Part shown: one piece after another, positions 6,727 through 14,082 of the stretch
Numbering within the stretch: position 1 is the stretch's first letter
Layout: each line of letters starts with the position of its first letter
Origin: Alphaproteobacteria bacterium
GTDB lineage: Bacteria; Pseudomonadota; Alphaproteobacteria; Rhodobacterales; Rhodobacteraceae
Direction of reading: 5' to 3'
Length of the DNA stretch: 15,560 nucleotides
Assembly: GCA_030830465.1 (NCBI GenBank)
Contig: JAURMY010000169.1
Coordinates: 1-15,560 of the forward strand
Position numbers and translations under genes: made by a program
The notes under the pieces: generated by a model
What the model was told of the DNA's origin: nothing
The model's input: the letters and a program-made list of their open reading frames with translations, nothing else
Database searches by the model: none

Positions 6727-8304
6727 CTATTCGCCGCGCAGAATCATGTCAGCGGCCTTTTCGGCGATCATCAGGGTTGGCGCATTGGTGTTGCCCGAGG
6801 TGATTCTGGGCATGATGCTGGCATCCACCACGCGCAGGCCGTCAACGCCGTTGACGCGCAATTGCGGCGAGACCGGCGCCCTGGCGTCGCTGCCCATGCG
6901 CACGGTGCCGACCGGATGGAAAATCGTGGTGCCAATCGTGCCGGCGGCCACCGCCAGGTCGGCATCGCTTTGCAGTTGCGGGCCGGGTTTGAATTCCTCC
7001 GGTCGGTATTTTGCCAGGGCCGGTTGGCCCATGATCGCGCGTGTCAGTCGGATGGATTCAGCGGCGATCAGACGGTCCGCCTCGGTTGACAGGTAATTCG
7101 GCCGGATCTGGGGATGTTTGCGCGCATCCGGTGCGGCGATCATCACGGTGCCGCGGCTTTCCGGCCGCAAATTGCAGACCGAGGCGGTGATGGCGTCAAA
7201 CGGATCCAGATCGCCGCCGAAAGCCTCCAGCGACAGGGGTTGGACGTGATATTCCAGATCGGGCGTGTCCAGATCCGGGCGGGATTTGGCAAAAGCGCCC
7301 AGTTGGCTGGGGGACATGGACATTGGTCCCGACCGGCGCAGGGCGTATTCAGCGGCAATCAGGGCCTTGCCCGCCAGGCTGGCCGACAGGGTGTTCAGGG
7401 TGCGGAACCCTGACACTTTATAGGCACAGCGGATTTGCAGATGATCCTGCAAATTATGCCCGATTTCAGGGCTTTCAGCGACGACATTAATCCCCATGTC
7501 CTGCAAATGCGCCGCGGGTCCGATGCCGGACACCTGCAAGATTTGCGGCGAGCCGATCGCCCCTGCCGACAGGATCACTTCGGCGCGGGCATGGGCGATG
7601 CGCTGCGCGCCGTTCTGCCGGTACACAACGCCGGTTGCGCGCCCGCCGGTGATTTCCAGACGCGTGACCTGTGCCTGGGTCTCAATCAACAACCGATCCG
7701 CAGCTGGGCGCAGAAAGGCCTTGGATGTGTTCCAGCGCCAGCCCCTGTTCTGATTGACCTTGAAATATCCGACCCCTTCGTTGTCGCCCCGGTTGAAATC
7801 ATCGGTTTTTGGCAGACCGGCCTGATGCGCTGCCTCAAGCCAGTCGTCCAGAATCTCCCAATGCAGGCGCTGGTGCTGCACCTTCCATTCCCCGCCGGTG
7901 CCATGCAGGTCATCGGCGCCATCCGCATAGTCTTCGTGTTTCTTGAAATAGGGCAGCACTTCGTCCCAGCCCCAGCCCGGATTGCCAAGTTGCCGCCACT
8001 GGTCATAATCCGCAGCCTGACCGCGCAGATACAGCATGCCGTTGATCGAAGAACAGCCGCCAAGCCCTTTGCCACGCGGGTAAATCAGGCTTCGGCCGTT
8101 CAACCCCGGCTCGGCCTGGGTGCGGTACATCCAGTCGGTGCGCGGGTTGTTGATGCAGTAAAGATAACCGATTGGAATATGGATCCAGGGATAGGTGTCG
8201 CGGCCGCCAGCCTCCAACAGCAGCACCCGGAATTTCTGGCTCAGCCGGTTGGCAAGCAATGCCCCGGCGCTGCCGGCTCCGACGATAATATAGTCAAACT
8301 CCAA
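6727..8304 (-). CDS. GMC family FAD-dependent oxidoreductase (choline dehydrogenase-like)
   Basis: A 525-residue flavoprotein of the glucose-methanol-choline family, which oxidises alcohols. The FAD-binding GAGSAG is at residues 9-14, with LLLEAGG at 29-34 closing the first Rossmann segment. The GMC signature [13 protein letters not shown] is at about 78-90. The C-terminal region has HPVGT with the predicted catalytic His463, and SGNTNAP with Asn505 as the partner. The length is normal for the family. BetA-type choline dehydrogenases share these motifs, but related enzymes act on many alcohols and no bet genes are adjacent, so the substrate is left open. Two in-frame TGA codons lie 18-23 bases upstream of the first codon, and the FAD motif begins only nine residues in, so translation must start at TTG 8304. 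GGAG nine bases upstream supports it. There is no signal peptide, so it is cytoplasmic. Confidence 0.92.
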   Translation of the reverse strand: MEFDYIIVGAGSAGALLANRLSQKFRVLLLEAGGRDTYPWIHIPIGYLYCINNPRTDWMYRTQAEPGLNGRSLIYPRGKGLGGCSSINGMLYLRGQAADYDQWRQLGNPGWGWDEVLPYFKKHEDYADGADDLHGTGGEWKVQHQRLHWEILDDWLEAAHQAGLPKTDDFNRGDNEGVGYFKVNQNRGWRWNTSKAFLRPAADRLLIETQAQVTRLEITGGRATGVVYRQNGAQRIAHARAEVILSAGAIGSPQILQVSGIGPAAHLQDMGINVVAESPEIGHNLQDHLQIRCAYKVSGFRTLNTLSASLAGKALIAAEYALRRSGPMSMSPSQLGAFAKSRPDLDTPDLEYHVQPLSLEAFGGDLDPFDAITASVCNLRPESRGTVMIAAPDARKHPQIRPNYLSTEADRLIAAESIRLTRAIMGQPALAKYRPEEFKPGPQLQSDADLAVAAGTIGTTIFHPVGTVRMGSDARAPVSPQLRVNGVDGLRVVDASIMPRITSGNTNAPTLMIAEKAADMILRGE

Positions 8305-8313
8305 ACCGGTACA

Positions 8314-8317
8314 CTCC
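8314..8317 (-). promoter_or_regulatory. Ribosome binding site fixing a TTG start
   Basis: GGAG (complement of 8314-8317) lies nine bases before the TTG at 8304-8302 that begins the GMC oxidoreductase. Because two in-frame stops lie just upstream and the first in-frame ATG is far inside the FAD domain, this site decides the start. Confidence 0.7.
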
Positions 8318-8428
8318 GCTGCTCATCAGGCTTGGACCAGAACAAGGCCGGGCCCCCGGATTTGCAAGCGAAAACTTGGCGCCGGGCGGATCTCCCTGCT
8401 GCGTCATTGCCGGGTTGACCCAGACCAT

Positions 8429-8433
8429 GGAGG
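8429..8433 (+). promoter_or_regulatory. Strong ribosome binding site of the 58-codon ORF
   Basis: GGAGG sits nine bases before the GTG at 8443-8445. This near-perfect Shine-Dalgarno sequence at ideal spacing is the main reason to treat the following short open frame as a gene. An ATG overlapping the motif (8427) opens a frame of only 11 codons, so it is not an alternative start. Confidence 0.55.
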
Positions 8434-8442
8434 CTGAGTCGT

Positions 8443-8619
8443 GTGAATCCGCCACAGTTTGACCAACAACAGTTTCTTGGAAAACATCGTTTTATCATGG
8501 ATTTGGAAACAGTGATCGCCGAAATGATGCATTCTTACAACGGAAATCACCGGTTGGATGTTTTCGAAATCATCGTCCCCAAATGGGACGTGCGATTGCG
8601 GTTTGACCTGCAATTATGA
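8443..8619 (+). CDS. Small hypothetical protein, 58 residues
   Basis: A GTG-initiated frame preceded by GGAGG. The product begins VNPPQFDQQQFLGKHRF and continues with a helical-looking MDLETVIAEMMHSYNG, a charged DVFEIIVPKWDVRLRF strand-like part, and ends DLQL. It has no signal peptide or membrane span, so it should be a small cytoplasmic protein, perhaps one compact alpha/beta unit. An internal ATG at 8497 would give a 40-residue version. The lipoprotein gene starts 26 bases after its stop, so the two may form one transcript. The family was not recognised. It is divergent from the GMC oxidoreductase gene, and the 138 bases between their starts show no clear promoter to me. A chance ORF remains possible given the short length. 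Confidence 0.5.
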   Translation: MNPPQFDQQQFLGKHRFIMDLETVIAEMMHSYNGNHRLDVFEIIVPKWDVRLRFDLQL

Positions 8620-8645
8620 CCGGGTTGACTGCCCGTGGGGAAATA

Positions 8646-9326
8646 ATGCGTCCGGTATTGATTGTACTCTTTTTCGCCTTGCTGGGTGCCTGCGCGCCTG
8701 ATCCAAGGCATTCCAGCATTTCCATCAACGGCAAGCTGTTGCTGGAAGACTGGCGCTGCGAAAGCCCGGAAGCACAGGCGATTGCCGAAATGCCCCACCC
8801 CGATGGCACCCCTGCGGATATCGCGGAAAAGTTGCTGCAATGCCCGTTCAATCGCGATTATCAACTGGAAGCGATGGATGTGTCCCGGAACAGCACGGTC
8901 GGGTATGATAGGCTGTCGGAAATCGTTTATAAGATCCGGTGGGGAATCGACTATCAATACGGCCAGTTTGAGACCGCTTTGCAGGGGCGTCAGCCCCGCA
9001 AGGGTGCGATCATCCGGCCCATTCTCAGCATTCTTGTGAAACCGGTTTCAGCACTGTTTTCCGTTGTGGCCGAGCCGGAAAATGAACTGGTCACGCTGGG
9101 CAGCGCCGCCCCGGTTGTGATCCGTCAAATGCAGCTGGACCGCGAAAGAACCGGTGCCGAAATCGCCCGCAGGCTGGCGGCCTTCAAACGCGGCGAGCGT
9201 CAATATACCCTTTGGCAGGCCATGCTGGACCTTGATGTCTATTATCGGGCAGGGACGGTCAGCAATGCGCTGAAGACCCTGCACACCAAGGTTACGGGCG
9301 ACGACGCGCTGCCGGGAAATATCTGA
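8646..9326 (+). CDS. Putative outer-membrane lipoprotein of unknown function
   Basis: A 226-residue protein beginning MRPVLIVLFFALLGAC, a lipoprotein signal peptide with the lipobox LGAC and the acylated cysteine at residue 16. The residue after it is Ala rather than Asp, so Lol-dependent transfer to the outer membrane is expected. The mature part contains two further Cys residues (DWRCESPE and LLQCPF) that could form a disulphide in the periplasm, a short hydrophobic stretch around residues 130-145, and a helical C-terminal half. I do not recognise the family. The start is ATG 8646 with GGGG five bases upstream. A longer frame from ATG 8616 overlaps the previous gene's stop and would bury the signal peptide. 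The gene lies about 0.5 kb before bamA, which hints at an envelope role, but a separate promoter and a possible terminator lie between. Confidence 0.8.
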   Translation: MRPVLIVLFFALLGACAPDPRHSSISINGKLLLEDWRCESPEAQAIAEMPHPDGTPADIAEKLLQCPFNRDYQLEAMDVSRNSTVGYDRLSEIVYKIRWGIDYQYGQFETALQGRQPRKGAIIRPILSILVKPVSALFSVVAEPENELVTLGSAAPVVIRQMQLDRERTGAEIARRLAAFKRGERQYTLWQAMLDLDVYYRAGTVSNALKTLHTKVTGDDALPGNI

Positions 9327-9343
9327 CCGCGTGGTAAGTGACT

Positions 9344-9397
9344 GGCGAGGGGGTTGAAACCCCGCCGGGTCAGCGACCTGAAAGTTTTTCATTTTTT
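9344..9397 (+). terminator. Possible terminator after the lipoprotein gene
   Basis: A GC-rich stem forms from GGC (9344-9346) and GGGG (9349-9352) with CCCC (9360-9363) and GCC (9364-9366), with a two-base bulge. A second small stem, GGTC (9368-9371) with GACC (9375-9378), follows. A T-rich tract at 9385-9397 with runs of five and six T comes next. The arrangement fits a Rho-independent terminator 18 bases after the lipoprotein stop. The distance from the first stem to the T tract is long, so only the second, weak stem is well placed. Confidence 0.35.
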
Positions 9398-9472
9398 CCC
9401 GCCGGGCCATAGTGTTGCCACATTGCGCCGCCATAACAGGGGCAACGCAAAACACAGGCAAGGTTTTTTACG

Positions 9473-9652
9473 ATGCAACAGGTCGCACAGGGATATCGCG
9501 GACTCGGACTTTTGATCGACGTCAACAATGACCGCCTGCTGTCGATCCTGATTATCGCTGCGGCGCTGGCGGCCGTGGGCTGGTTTGGGGTGGAATACGC
9601 CCATTCCTTTATCGTTCAGGACCATCTGGAGCAGGTTCAGACGATTCTCTGA
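9473..9652 (+). CDS. Small single-span membrane protein, 59 residues
   Basis: An ATG-initiated frame of 59 codons with AAGG nine bases upstream. The N-terminus MQQVAQGYRGLGLLIDVNND is followed by one clear membrane span at about residues 22-43 (LLSILIIAAALAAVGWFGVE). A short charged tail follows (HSFIVQDHLEQVQTIL). No cleavage site is evident, so it is probably a bitopic inner-membrane peptide. I do not recognise a named family. It stands alone between the lipoprotein gene and bamA, 183 bases from bamA. Plausible hydrophobic pattern, clean start and stop, and good spacing to an SD make it a likely real gene. A role in envelope assembly would only be guilt by association. Confidence 0.65.
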   Translation: MQQVAQGYRGLGLLIDVNNDRLLSILIIAAALAAVGWFGVEYAHSFIVQDHLEQVQTIL

Positions 9653-9751
9653 TTTTCCGGCGTTTCGCTGACGGGCGGTCGGGTTCTTTTGAAAAAATGA
9701 GGCTTTTCAGCCATGGATTGAGGCCTGTGGCTGTTTTTGGCGTTTGTCGTT

Positions 9752-9780
9752 TTGACATCGGGTTTGTTTGCCCCTATTCA
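9752..9780 (+). promoter_or_regulatory. Candidate sigma-70 promoter of bamA
   Basis: A perfect -35 box TTGACA (9752-9757) is followed after exactly 17 bases by TATTCA (9775-9780), which matches the -10 consensus at its first three positions. Transcription would begin near 9787, about 50 bases before the bamA start. This makes bamA the first gene of its own transcription unit. It also argues against a longer BamA reading from the TTG at 9737, which lies upstream of this promoter. Confidence 0.55.
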
Positions 9781-9835
9781 AAGTTCCAAGAGCACGCGTC
9801 ACATTCGGCAGCGGGCCGGCTACGAGCGGTGGGAA

Positions 9836-12154
9836 ATGAATATGATGATGCGACACGACCTGCAAAAGTCCCTGTGGGCAACCGTTTTGAGCGTAATGCT
9901 TGCAAGCGTTTTTTCGGTCGTCTGGGTGGCTCCCGGTTATGCCCAAACCATGTCGATCACGCAGATCACGGTCAAAGGCAACCAGCGAATCGAAGCCGCG
10001 ACCATTCGGAATTATGCCGGTCTTGACCTGAAGAACCCGGTCACCGCGGGCCAGATCAATGCCGCTTATCAGCGCCTGATTGACACGGGCCTGTTTGAAG
10101 AGGTTTCGGTGGAGCCTGCGGGCAACACCCTGGTTGTAACGGTCAAGGAATACCCGACGATCAACCGCATTGATTTTGAAGGCAACAAAAAGCTGAAAGA
10201 CGAAAAGCTGGCCGGTGTCATTCAATCGAAATCCCGCCGCACCTACAGCCCGAAAGAGGCGCAGCAAGATGCGGCCCTGATCACCGAGGCCTATCGTCAG
10301 GCCGGACGCTATACCGCCGAAGTCACCCCGAAGATCATCCGCCGGTCGGACAACCGGGTTGACCTTGTGTTTGAGATTTTTGAAGGCGGCACAGTCGAGG
10401 TGGAGCGGCTGAGCTTTGTCGGCAACCGGTATTTCAGCGACCGCCGCCTGCGCCGCGTGCTGTTGACCAAGCAGGCCGGCATTCTGCGCCGCTTCATTCG
10501 CAGCGACACTTTCGCCGCCGACCGTATCGCGTTTGACCGTCAGGTTTTGACCGATTTCTATCACTCTGAAGGCTTTATCGATTTTCAGGTGCTGGGCGTA
10601 TCCAGCGAAGTTGTGCGGGAAAGAAACGGGTTTTTCCTGACCTTTAAAGTGCAGGAAGGCCAGTCATATAAATTCGGCAAGATCACGACCACCTCGGCCT
10701 TGAAAGACCTGAATGCCGAGGATTATGCCAAAGTCGTCACCGTCAAGAGCGGCGGAACCTATTCCCCGGCGCTGGTTGAACGTTCGGTCGACCGGATCGA
10801 AGGTTTGGCCACGCAAAACGGTCTGAACTTCATTCGCGCGACCCCGAAAGTCACCCGTAACGAGAAAACGCTGACGCTGGATATTGAATTTGTTGTCGAA
10901 CGCGGCCCAAGGGTTTTTGTCGAGCGGATTGATATTGAAGGCAACGACACGACACTTGACCGTGTCATTCGCCGGCAGTTCACGACGGTCGAGGGCGATC
11001 CTTTCAATCCGCGTGCCATTCGCGCGGCCTCGGACCGGATCAAGGCGCTTGGCTTCTTTTCGCAAAGCGAAGTCACAACCCGGCCTGGTTCGACGCCGGA
11101 CCGCGTGATTGTGGATGTGAACGTCAAGGACCAACCGACCGGCAGCCTGTCTTTTGGCGCCTCCTATGGGTCGTCAGGGTTGGGCGCGACGATTTCGCTG
11201 TCGGAAAGCAACTTTCTGGGGCGGGGTCAGTCGATCGGCGTCCAATATGGCGGCGCGACCACCTCATCCGATTATTCCCTGTCTTTCAGCGAACCGGCGT
11301 TGCTGGACGGACCGATGCGGTTTTCGTTTGAAATGTATCAGCGCAACACAAACGCGCAGAATGCGTTCTATGATACGGTAAAGGCGGCTTTGTCGCCGTC
11401 GATTTCCTTTCCGATCAGTGAAAACGGCCGTGTGAGCTTTGGGTATTTGGCCGGTTCAAACACCGTTCTGGGTGTCACGGGAACACCGTCCCCCATTGTC
11501 ACCGCCGATGTCGGCACGATCACAAATTCATCGCTGACCTTCGGTTATACGTTTGACAACCGCAAGAACGGCTTGCGGCAGAATTCGGGTACGATCTTCC
11601 GGGTCAATCAGGAAATCGCCGGGTTTGGCGGTCAGGCACAGTATTCCAAATCCTCTGTTCTATTGGGCGGACGGGTCGCAAGCGCCAATGACAAACTGAC
11701 CTTCAGTGTTGAACTGGAAGGTGGGCTTTTGGTGGACAACAGCGGCGCGTCCACGATCACCAACCGCTTCTTTATGGGCGACGACATCATGCGCGGGTTC
11801 AAGATCAACGGGATCGGCCCGCGGGATCTGAGTGTTGCCAACAGGGATGCCCTGGGCGGGAACATGTATGCCGTTGCGCGGTTTGAAACGACATTCCCGC
11901 TGGGATTGCCGGAGGAATACGGCGTCAATGGCGGCCTGTTCTTTGATGTCGGTTCGGTCTGGGGGCTGGACGCGACGACCCTGGCTTTGTCGCCGACGGT
12001 CGACGCTGGCATGCACATCCGTTCAATGATTGGGTTCTCGGTCTTCCTGAACACCGCCATCGGGCCTTTGCGCTTCAATTTCAGCCAACCGATTGCCACG
12101 CAAAGCTATGACCAGGTTCAGCCCTTCAATCTGACCATCGGAAAACGGTTCTAG
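9836..12154 (+). CDS. bamA: Outer membrane protein assembly factor BamA
   Basis: BamA is the core of the machine that folds beta-barrel proteins into the outer membrane. From ATG 9836 the product has 772 residues. A signal peptide with cleavage predicted after Ala36 (PGYA, then Q) is followed by five POTRA repeats to about residue 430; typical pieces are ITVKGNQRIE, RIDFEGNKKL, LSFVGNRYF and ERIDIEGND. A beta-barrel follows, opened by GSLSFGASYGS. The conserved loop-6 motif is MRGF at 652-655. The chain ends in LTIGKRF, a C-terminal Phe beta-signal. The length is normal for the family. The exact start is uncertain: ATG 9842, 9845 and 9848 are close behind, and GGTGG at 9828-9832 sits nine bases before 9842. 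The gene is followed 11 bases later by skp. rseP, often just upstream in alphaproteobacteria, is absent. Confidence 0.97.
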   Translation: MNMMMRHDLQKSLWATVLSVMLASVFSVVWVAPGYAQTMSITQITVKGNQRIEAATIRNYAGLDLKNPVTAGQINAAYQRLIDTGLFEEVSVEPAGNTLVVTVKEYPTINRIDFEGNKKLKDEKLAGVIQSKSRRTYSPKEAQQDAALITEAYRQAGRYTAEVTPKIIRRSDNRVDLVFEIFEGGTVEVERLSFVGNRYFSDRRLRRVLLTKQAGILRRFIRSDTFAADRIAFDRQVLTDFYHSEGFIDFQVLGVSSEVVRERNGFFLTFKVQEGQSYKFGKITTTSALKDLNAEDYAKVVTVKSGGTYSPALVERSVDRIEGLATQNGLNFIRATPKVTRNEKTLTLDIEFVVERGPRVFVERIDIEGNDTTLDRVIRRQFTTVEGDPFNPRAIRAASDRIKALGFFSQSEVTTRPGSTPDRVIVDVNVKDQPTGSLSFGASYGSSGLGATISLSESNFLGRGQSIGVQYGGATTSSDYSLSFSEPALLDGPMRFSFEMYQRNTNAQNAFYDTVKAALSPSISFPISENGRVSFGYLAGSNTVLGVTGTPSPIVTADVGTITNSSLTFGYTFDNRKNGLRQNSGTIFRVNQEIAGFGGQAQYSKSSVLLGGRVASANDKLTFSVELEGGLLVDNSGASTITNRFFMGDDIMRGFKINGIGPRDLSVANRDALGGNMYAVARFETTFPLGLPEEYGVNGGLFFDVGSVWGLDATTLALSPTVDAGMHIRSMIGFSVFLNTAIGPLRFNFSQPIATQSYDQVQPFNLTIGKRF

Positions 12155-12165
12155 AAAGCAGGCAG

Positions 12166-12717
12166 ATGCGGTTCGCTCTTCTTTGCGGTTTTGTGCTTGC
12201 GGCATTTGTTTCGGTCGCCGGGGCGCAAACCGTCGGGGGGCCATCCGGCTCGACCAGCATCCTGACGCTGAATCAGGACAGGTTTTTCAAAGAGTCCGAC
12301 TTCGGCAAACGGGTGCTGCACGAACTTGAACAGCGATCTGCAGATTTGACCGAGGAAAATCACCGCATCGAAGAAGAATTGAAGGCTGAAGAACAGGCGC
12401 TGACCGAAAAACGCAAAACTTTGCCGGCGTCAGATTTCCGTATTCTGGCCGATGCCTTTGATGAAAAAGTCCAGAATATCCGAAAGCAGCAAGCGCAAAA
12501 AGCGGTGGACCTGAGCGGTTGGACCGAAGGCGAGCAGCAGGTGTTTTTCAAGAAGGCCTTTGGCGAGCTGTTGAAACTGGCGACGGAGCTGGGCGCTGAT
12601 GTGATTCTGGATCAGCGGACCACGATCATCTCGTCAGGTCGGGTCGATGTGACCGACAGGGCCATCGCGCGGGTGAATTCCGTGATCGGCGACGGGACCG
12701 AACCTGCCAAACCGTGA
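12166..12717 (+). CDS. skp: OmpH/Skp family periplasmic chaperone
   Basis: A 183-residue exported protein. It has a signal peptide of about 20 residues (cleavage VAGA, then Q), a short strand with ILTLNQDRFF, and a charged helical section at about residues 45-125 rich in Glu, Lys, Gln and Arg. This section should form the coiled-coil arms of a Skp-like trimer. The second small domain reads LATELGADVILDQRTTIISS, the usual end of OmpH proteins, which closes the trimer head. Skp holds unfolded outer-membrane proteins in the periplasm and hands them to the Bam complex, so its place 11 bases after bamA makes functional sense. The start is ATG 12166 with a weak AGGCAG just before it. The length is slightly above that of E. 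coli Skp. Confidence 0.88.
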   Translation: MRFALLCGFVLAAFVSVAGAQTVGGPSGSTSILTLNQDRFFKESDFGKRVLHELEQRSADLTEENHRIEEELKAEEQALTEKRKTLPASDFRILADAFDEKVQNIRKQQAQKAVDLSGWTEGEQQVFFKKAFGELLKLATELGADVILDQRTTIISSGRVDVTDRAIARVNSVIGDGTEPAKP

Positions 12718-12790
12718 CACTTCGCTTGTCTCTTTTGATGCCGGTTGCTAGTGAGAAAGAAAAGCAGTTCCAACAGGAAGGCCGCAGCGG

Positions 12791-13267
12791 ATGACCAGCG
12801 AACCCACAAATGAACTGACCTCGGTCGATCTGGCGATGATCCAGCGCATGATCCCGCACCGCTATCCGTTTCTGTTTGTGGACAAGGTCATCAACATCAA
12901 AACCGGCGAAAGCGCTGTGGGGATCAAGAACGTCACCTTCAACGAGCCGCATTTTCAGGGCCATTTTCCCGCCAAACCGGTGATGCCCGGCGTCACCGTG
13001 ATCGAGGCCATGGCCCAGACAGCGGCGGTTCTGGTCAGCCATACGCTTGATCTGATCGACAAGAACCCGCTGGTCTATTTCATGACGATGGACAAATGCC
13101 GCTTTCGCAACATGGTGGTGCCGGGGGATGTTCTGGAACTGCATGTACAGGTCCTGCGCGGGCGCGGCAAAATCTGGAAGTTCTGGGGCGAGGGCAAAGT
13201 GGACGGTAAAATCGCCGCCGAGGCGGAGTTTTCCGCGATGATCGACCTGCCCAAAGGCGTATTGTGA
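12791..13267 (+). CDS. fabZ: 3-hydroxyacyl-[acyl-carrier-protein] dehydratase
   Basis: A 158-residue hot-dog fold enzyme that dehydrates 3-hydroxyacyl-ACP in fatty acid elongation. It competes with LpxA and LpxD for the same hydroxyacyl-ACP pool, which explains its usual place among lipid A genes. The N-terminal motif [13 protein letters not shown] starts at residue 21. The catalytic core [15 protein letters not shown] gives His58, and IEAMAQTA gives Glu72. These are the standard FabZ catalytic pair. The length is typical. The start ATG 12791 has AGGAAGG nine bases upstream. The 73-base gap from skp is the widest in this cluster. No promoter is convincing there, and lpxD, which often occupies this position in other proteobacteria, is missing. 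Confidence 0.97.
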   Translation: MTSEPTNELTSVDLAMIQRMIPHRYPFLFVDKVINIKTGESAVGIKNVTFNEPHFQGHFPAKPVMPGVTVIEAMAQTAAVLVSHTLDLIDKNPLVYFMTMDKCRFRNMVVPGDVLELHVQVLRGRGKIWKFWGEGKVDGKIAAEAEFSAMIDLPKGVL

Positions 13268-13280
13268 CCGGAGCTGCCCA

Positions 13281-14078
13281 GTGATCCACCCCTCAGCCTC
13301 TGTTCACCAAACCGCCATCATCGAAGACGGCGCCCGGATCGGCGCCGGTTGCCGGATCGGTGCCTATTGCGTTGTCGGCGCCCATGCCGAACTGGGCGAA
13401 AGTGTCGAACTTGTCAGCCATGTTGTGATCAGCGGCCACACAACGATCGGTCCCGGCACCAAGATCTGGCCCTTCGCCTCGATCGGCAGCCAGCCGCAGG
13501 ATTTGAAATTCAGGGGCGAGATCACCCGCCTGGAAATCGGTTCCAACAACATGATCCGCGAATATGTCACGATGAATCCGGGCACCGAAGGCGGCGGCGG
13601 TCTGACCAGGGTGGGCGACGGAAACCTGTTCATGATGATGGTGCATGTGGGCCATGACTGTATGGTCGGCAACAACATCGTTTTTGCCAATTCCGTCGCA
13701 CTTGGCGGTCATGCGGTGATCGGCGACAATGCCGTGATCGGCGGCCTTGCCGGCATCCACCAGTTTTGCCGGATCGGCCGCGGCGCGATGATCGGCACCG
13801 GATCCTCGGTGGTGACAGATGTGATCCCCTATGGCTCGGTGGTTTCCCCAAGGGGCAGTCTGGGCGGGCTCAATCTGGTCGGCTTGAAACGGCGCGGTGC
13901 TGACAAAGACGACATGAACGGTCTGCGCGCCGCTTATAAGGCCCTGTTTGCCGGCGAAGGCACGTTGATGGAGCGCGCACGGAAACTGGAACAGGATATG
14001 CCCGACAATCCGCTGGTTCAGGACGTTCTGGAATTCATCTTTTCGGCCTCTGAACGGTCGTTCTGCACCCCGGACTGA
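13281..14078 (+). CDS. lpxA: UDP-N-acetylglucosamine acyltransferase
   Basis: LpxA adds a 3-hydroxyacyl chain from ACP to the 3-position of UDP-GlcNAc, the first step of lipid A synthesis. The 265-residue protein starts at GTG 13281 with GGAG seven bases upstream, 13 bases after fabZ. It has many hexapeptide repeats of the left-handed beta-helix (IGAGCRIGAYCVVG and others) and a helical C-terminal domain. It aligns with E. coli LpxA without gaps through at least residue 175. The catalytic His125 is present, as are His122, His144 and His160. At position 173, the acyl-chain ruler (Gly in E. coli), it has Thr, and His99 is Asn. The ruler change suggests a shorter acyl chain than C14. The trimer is cytoplasmic. 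Confidence 0.97.
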   Translation: MIHPSASVHQTAIIEDGARIGAGCRIGAYCVVGAHAELGESVELVSHVVISGHTTIGPGTKIWPFASIGSQPQDLKFRGEITRLEIGSNNMIREYVTMNPGTEGGGGLTRVGDGNLFMMMVHVGHDCMVGNNIVFANSVALGGHAVIGDNAVIGGLAGIHQFCRIGRGAMIGTGSSVVTDVIPYGSVVSPRGSLGGLNLVGLKRRGADKDDMNGLRAAYKALFAGEGTLMERARKLEQDMPDNPLVQDVLEFIFSASERSFCTPD

Positions 14079-14082
14079 ACCG

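Noticed and set aside
5833..7089. 418-codon plus-strand ORF opposite the aminotransferase and GMC genes
   Set aside because: Long antisense frames are expected in GC-rich genes. The product has Gln/Gly/Arg/His-rich composition and no domain, while the minus-strand genes show full catalytic motifs.
7435..8418. 327-codon plus-strand ORF opposite the GMC oxidoreductase
   Set aside because: It is antisense to the FAD-binding half of a clear enzyme and has no recognisable fold or ribosome binding site.
8410..8629. Repeated CCGGGTTGAC at 8410-8419 and 8620-8629, possible paired operator
   Set aside because: Only ten bases are shared, with no symmetry or common relation to start sites. Chance is likely.
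9697..10026. 109-codon plus-strand ORF before and inside bamA
   Set aside because: It overlaps the bamA signal peptide and first POTRA repeat in another frame and its product is Arg/His/Pro/Cys-rich, a typical GC-driven shadow.
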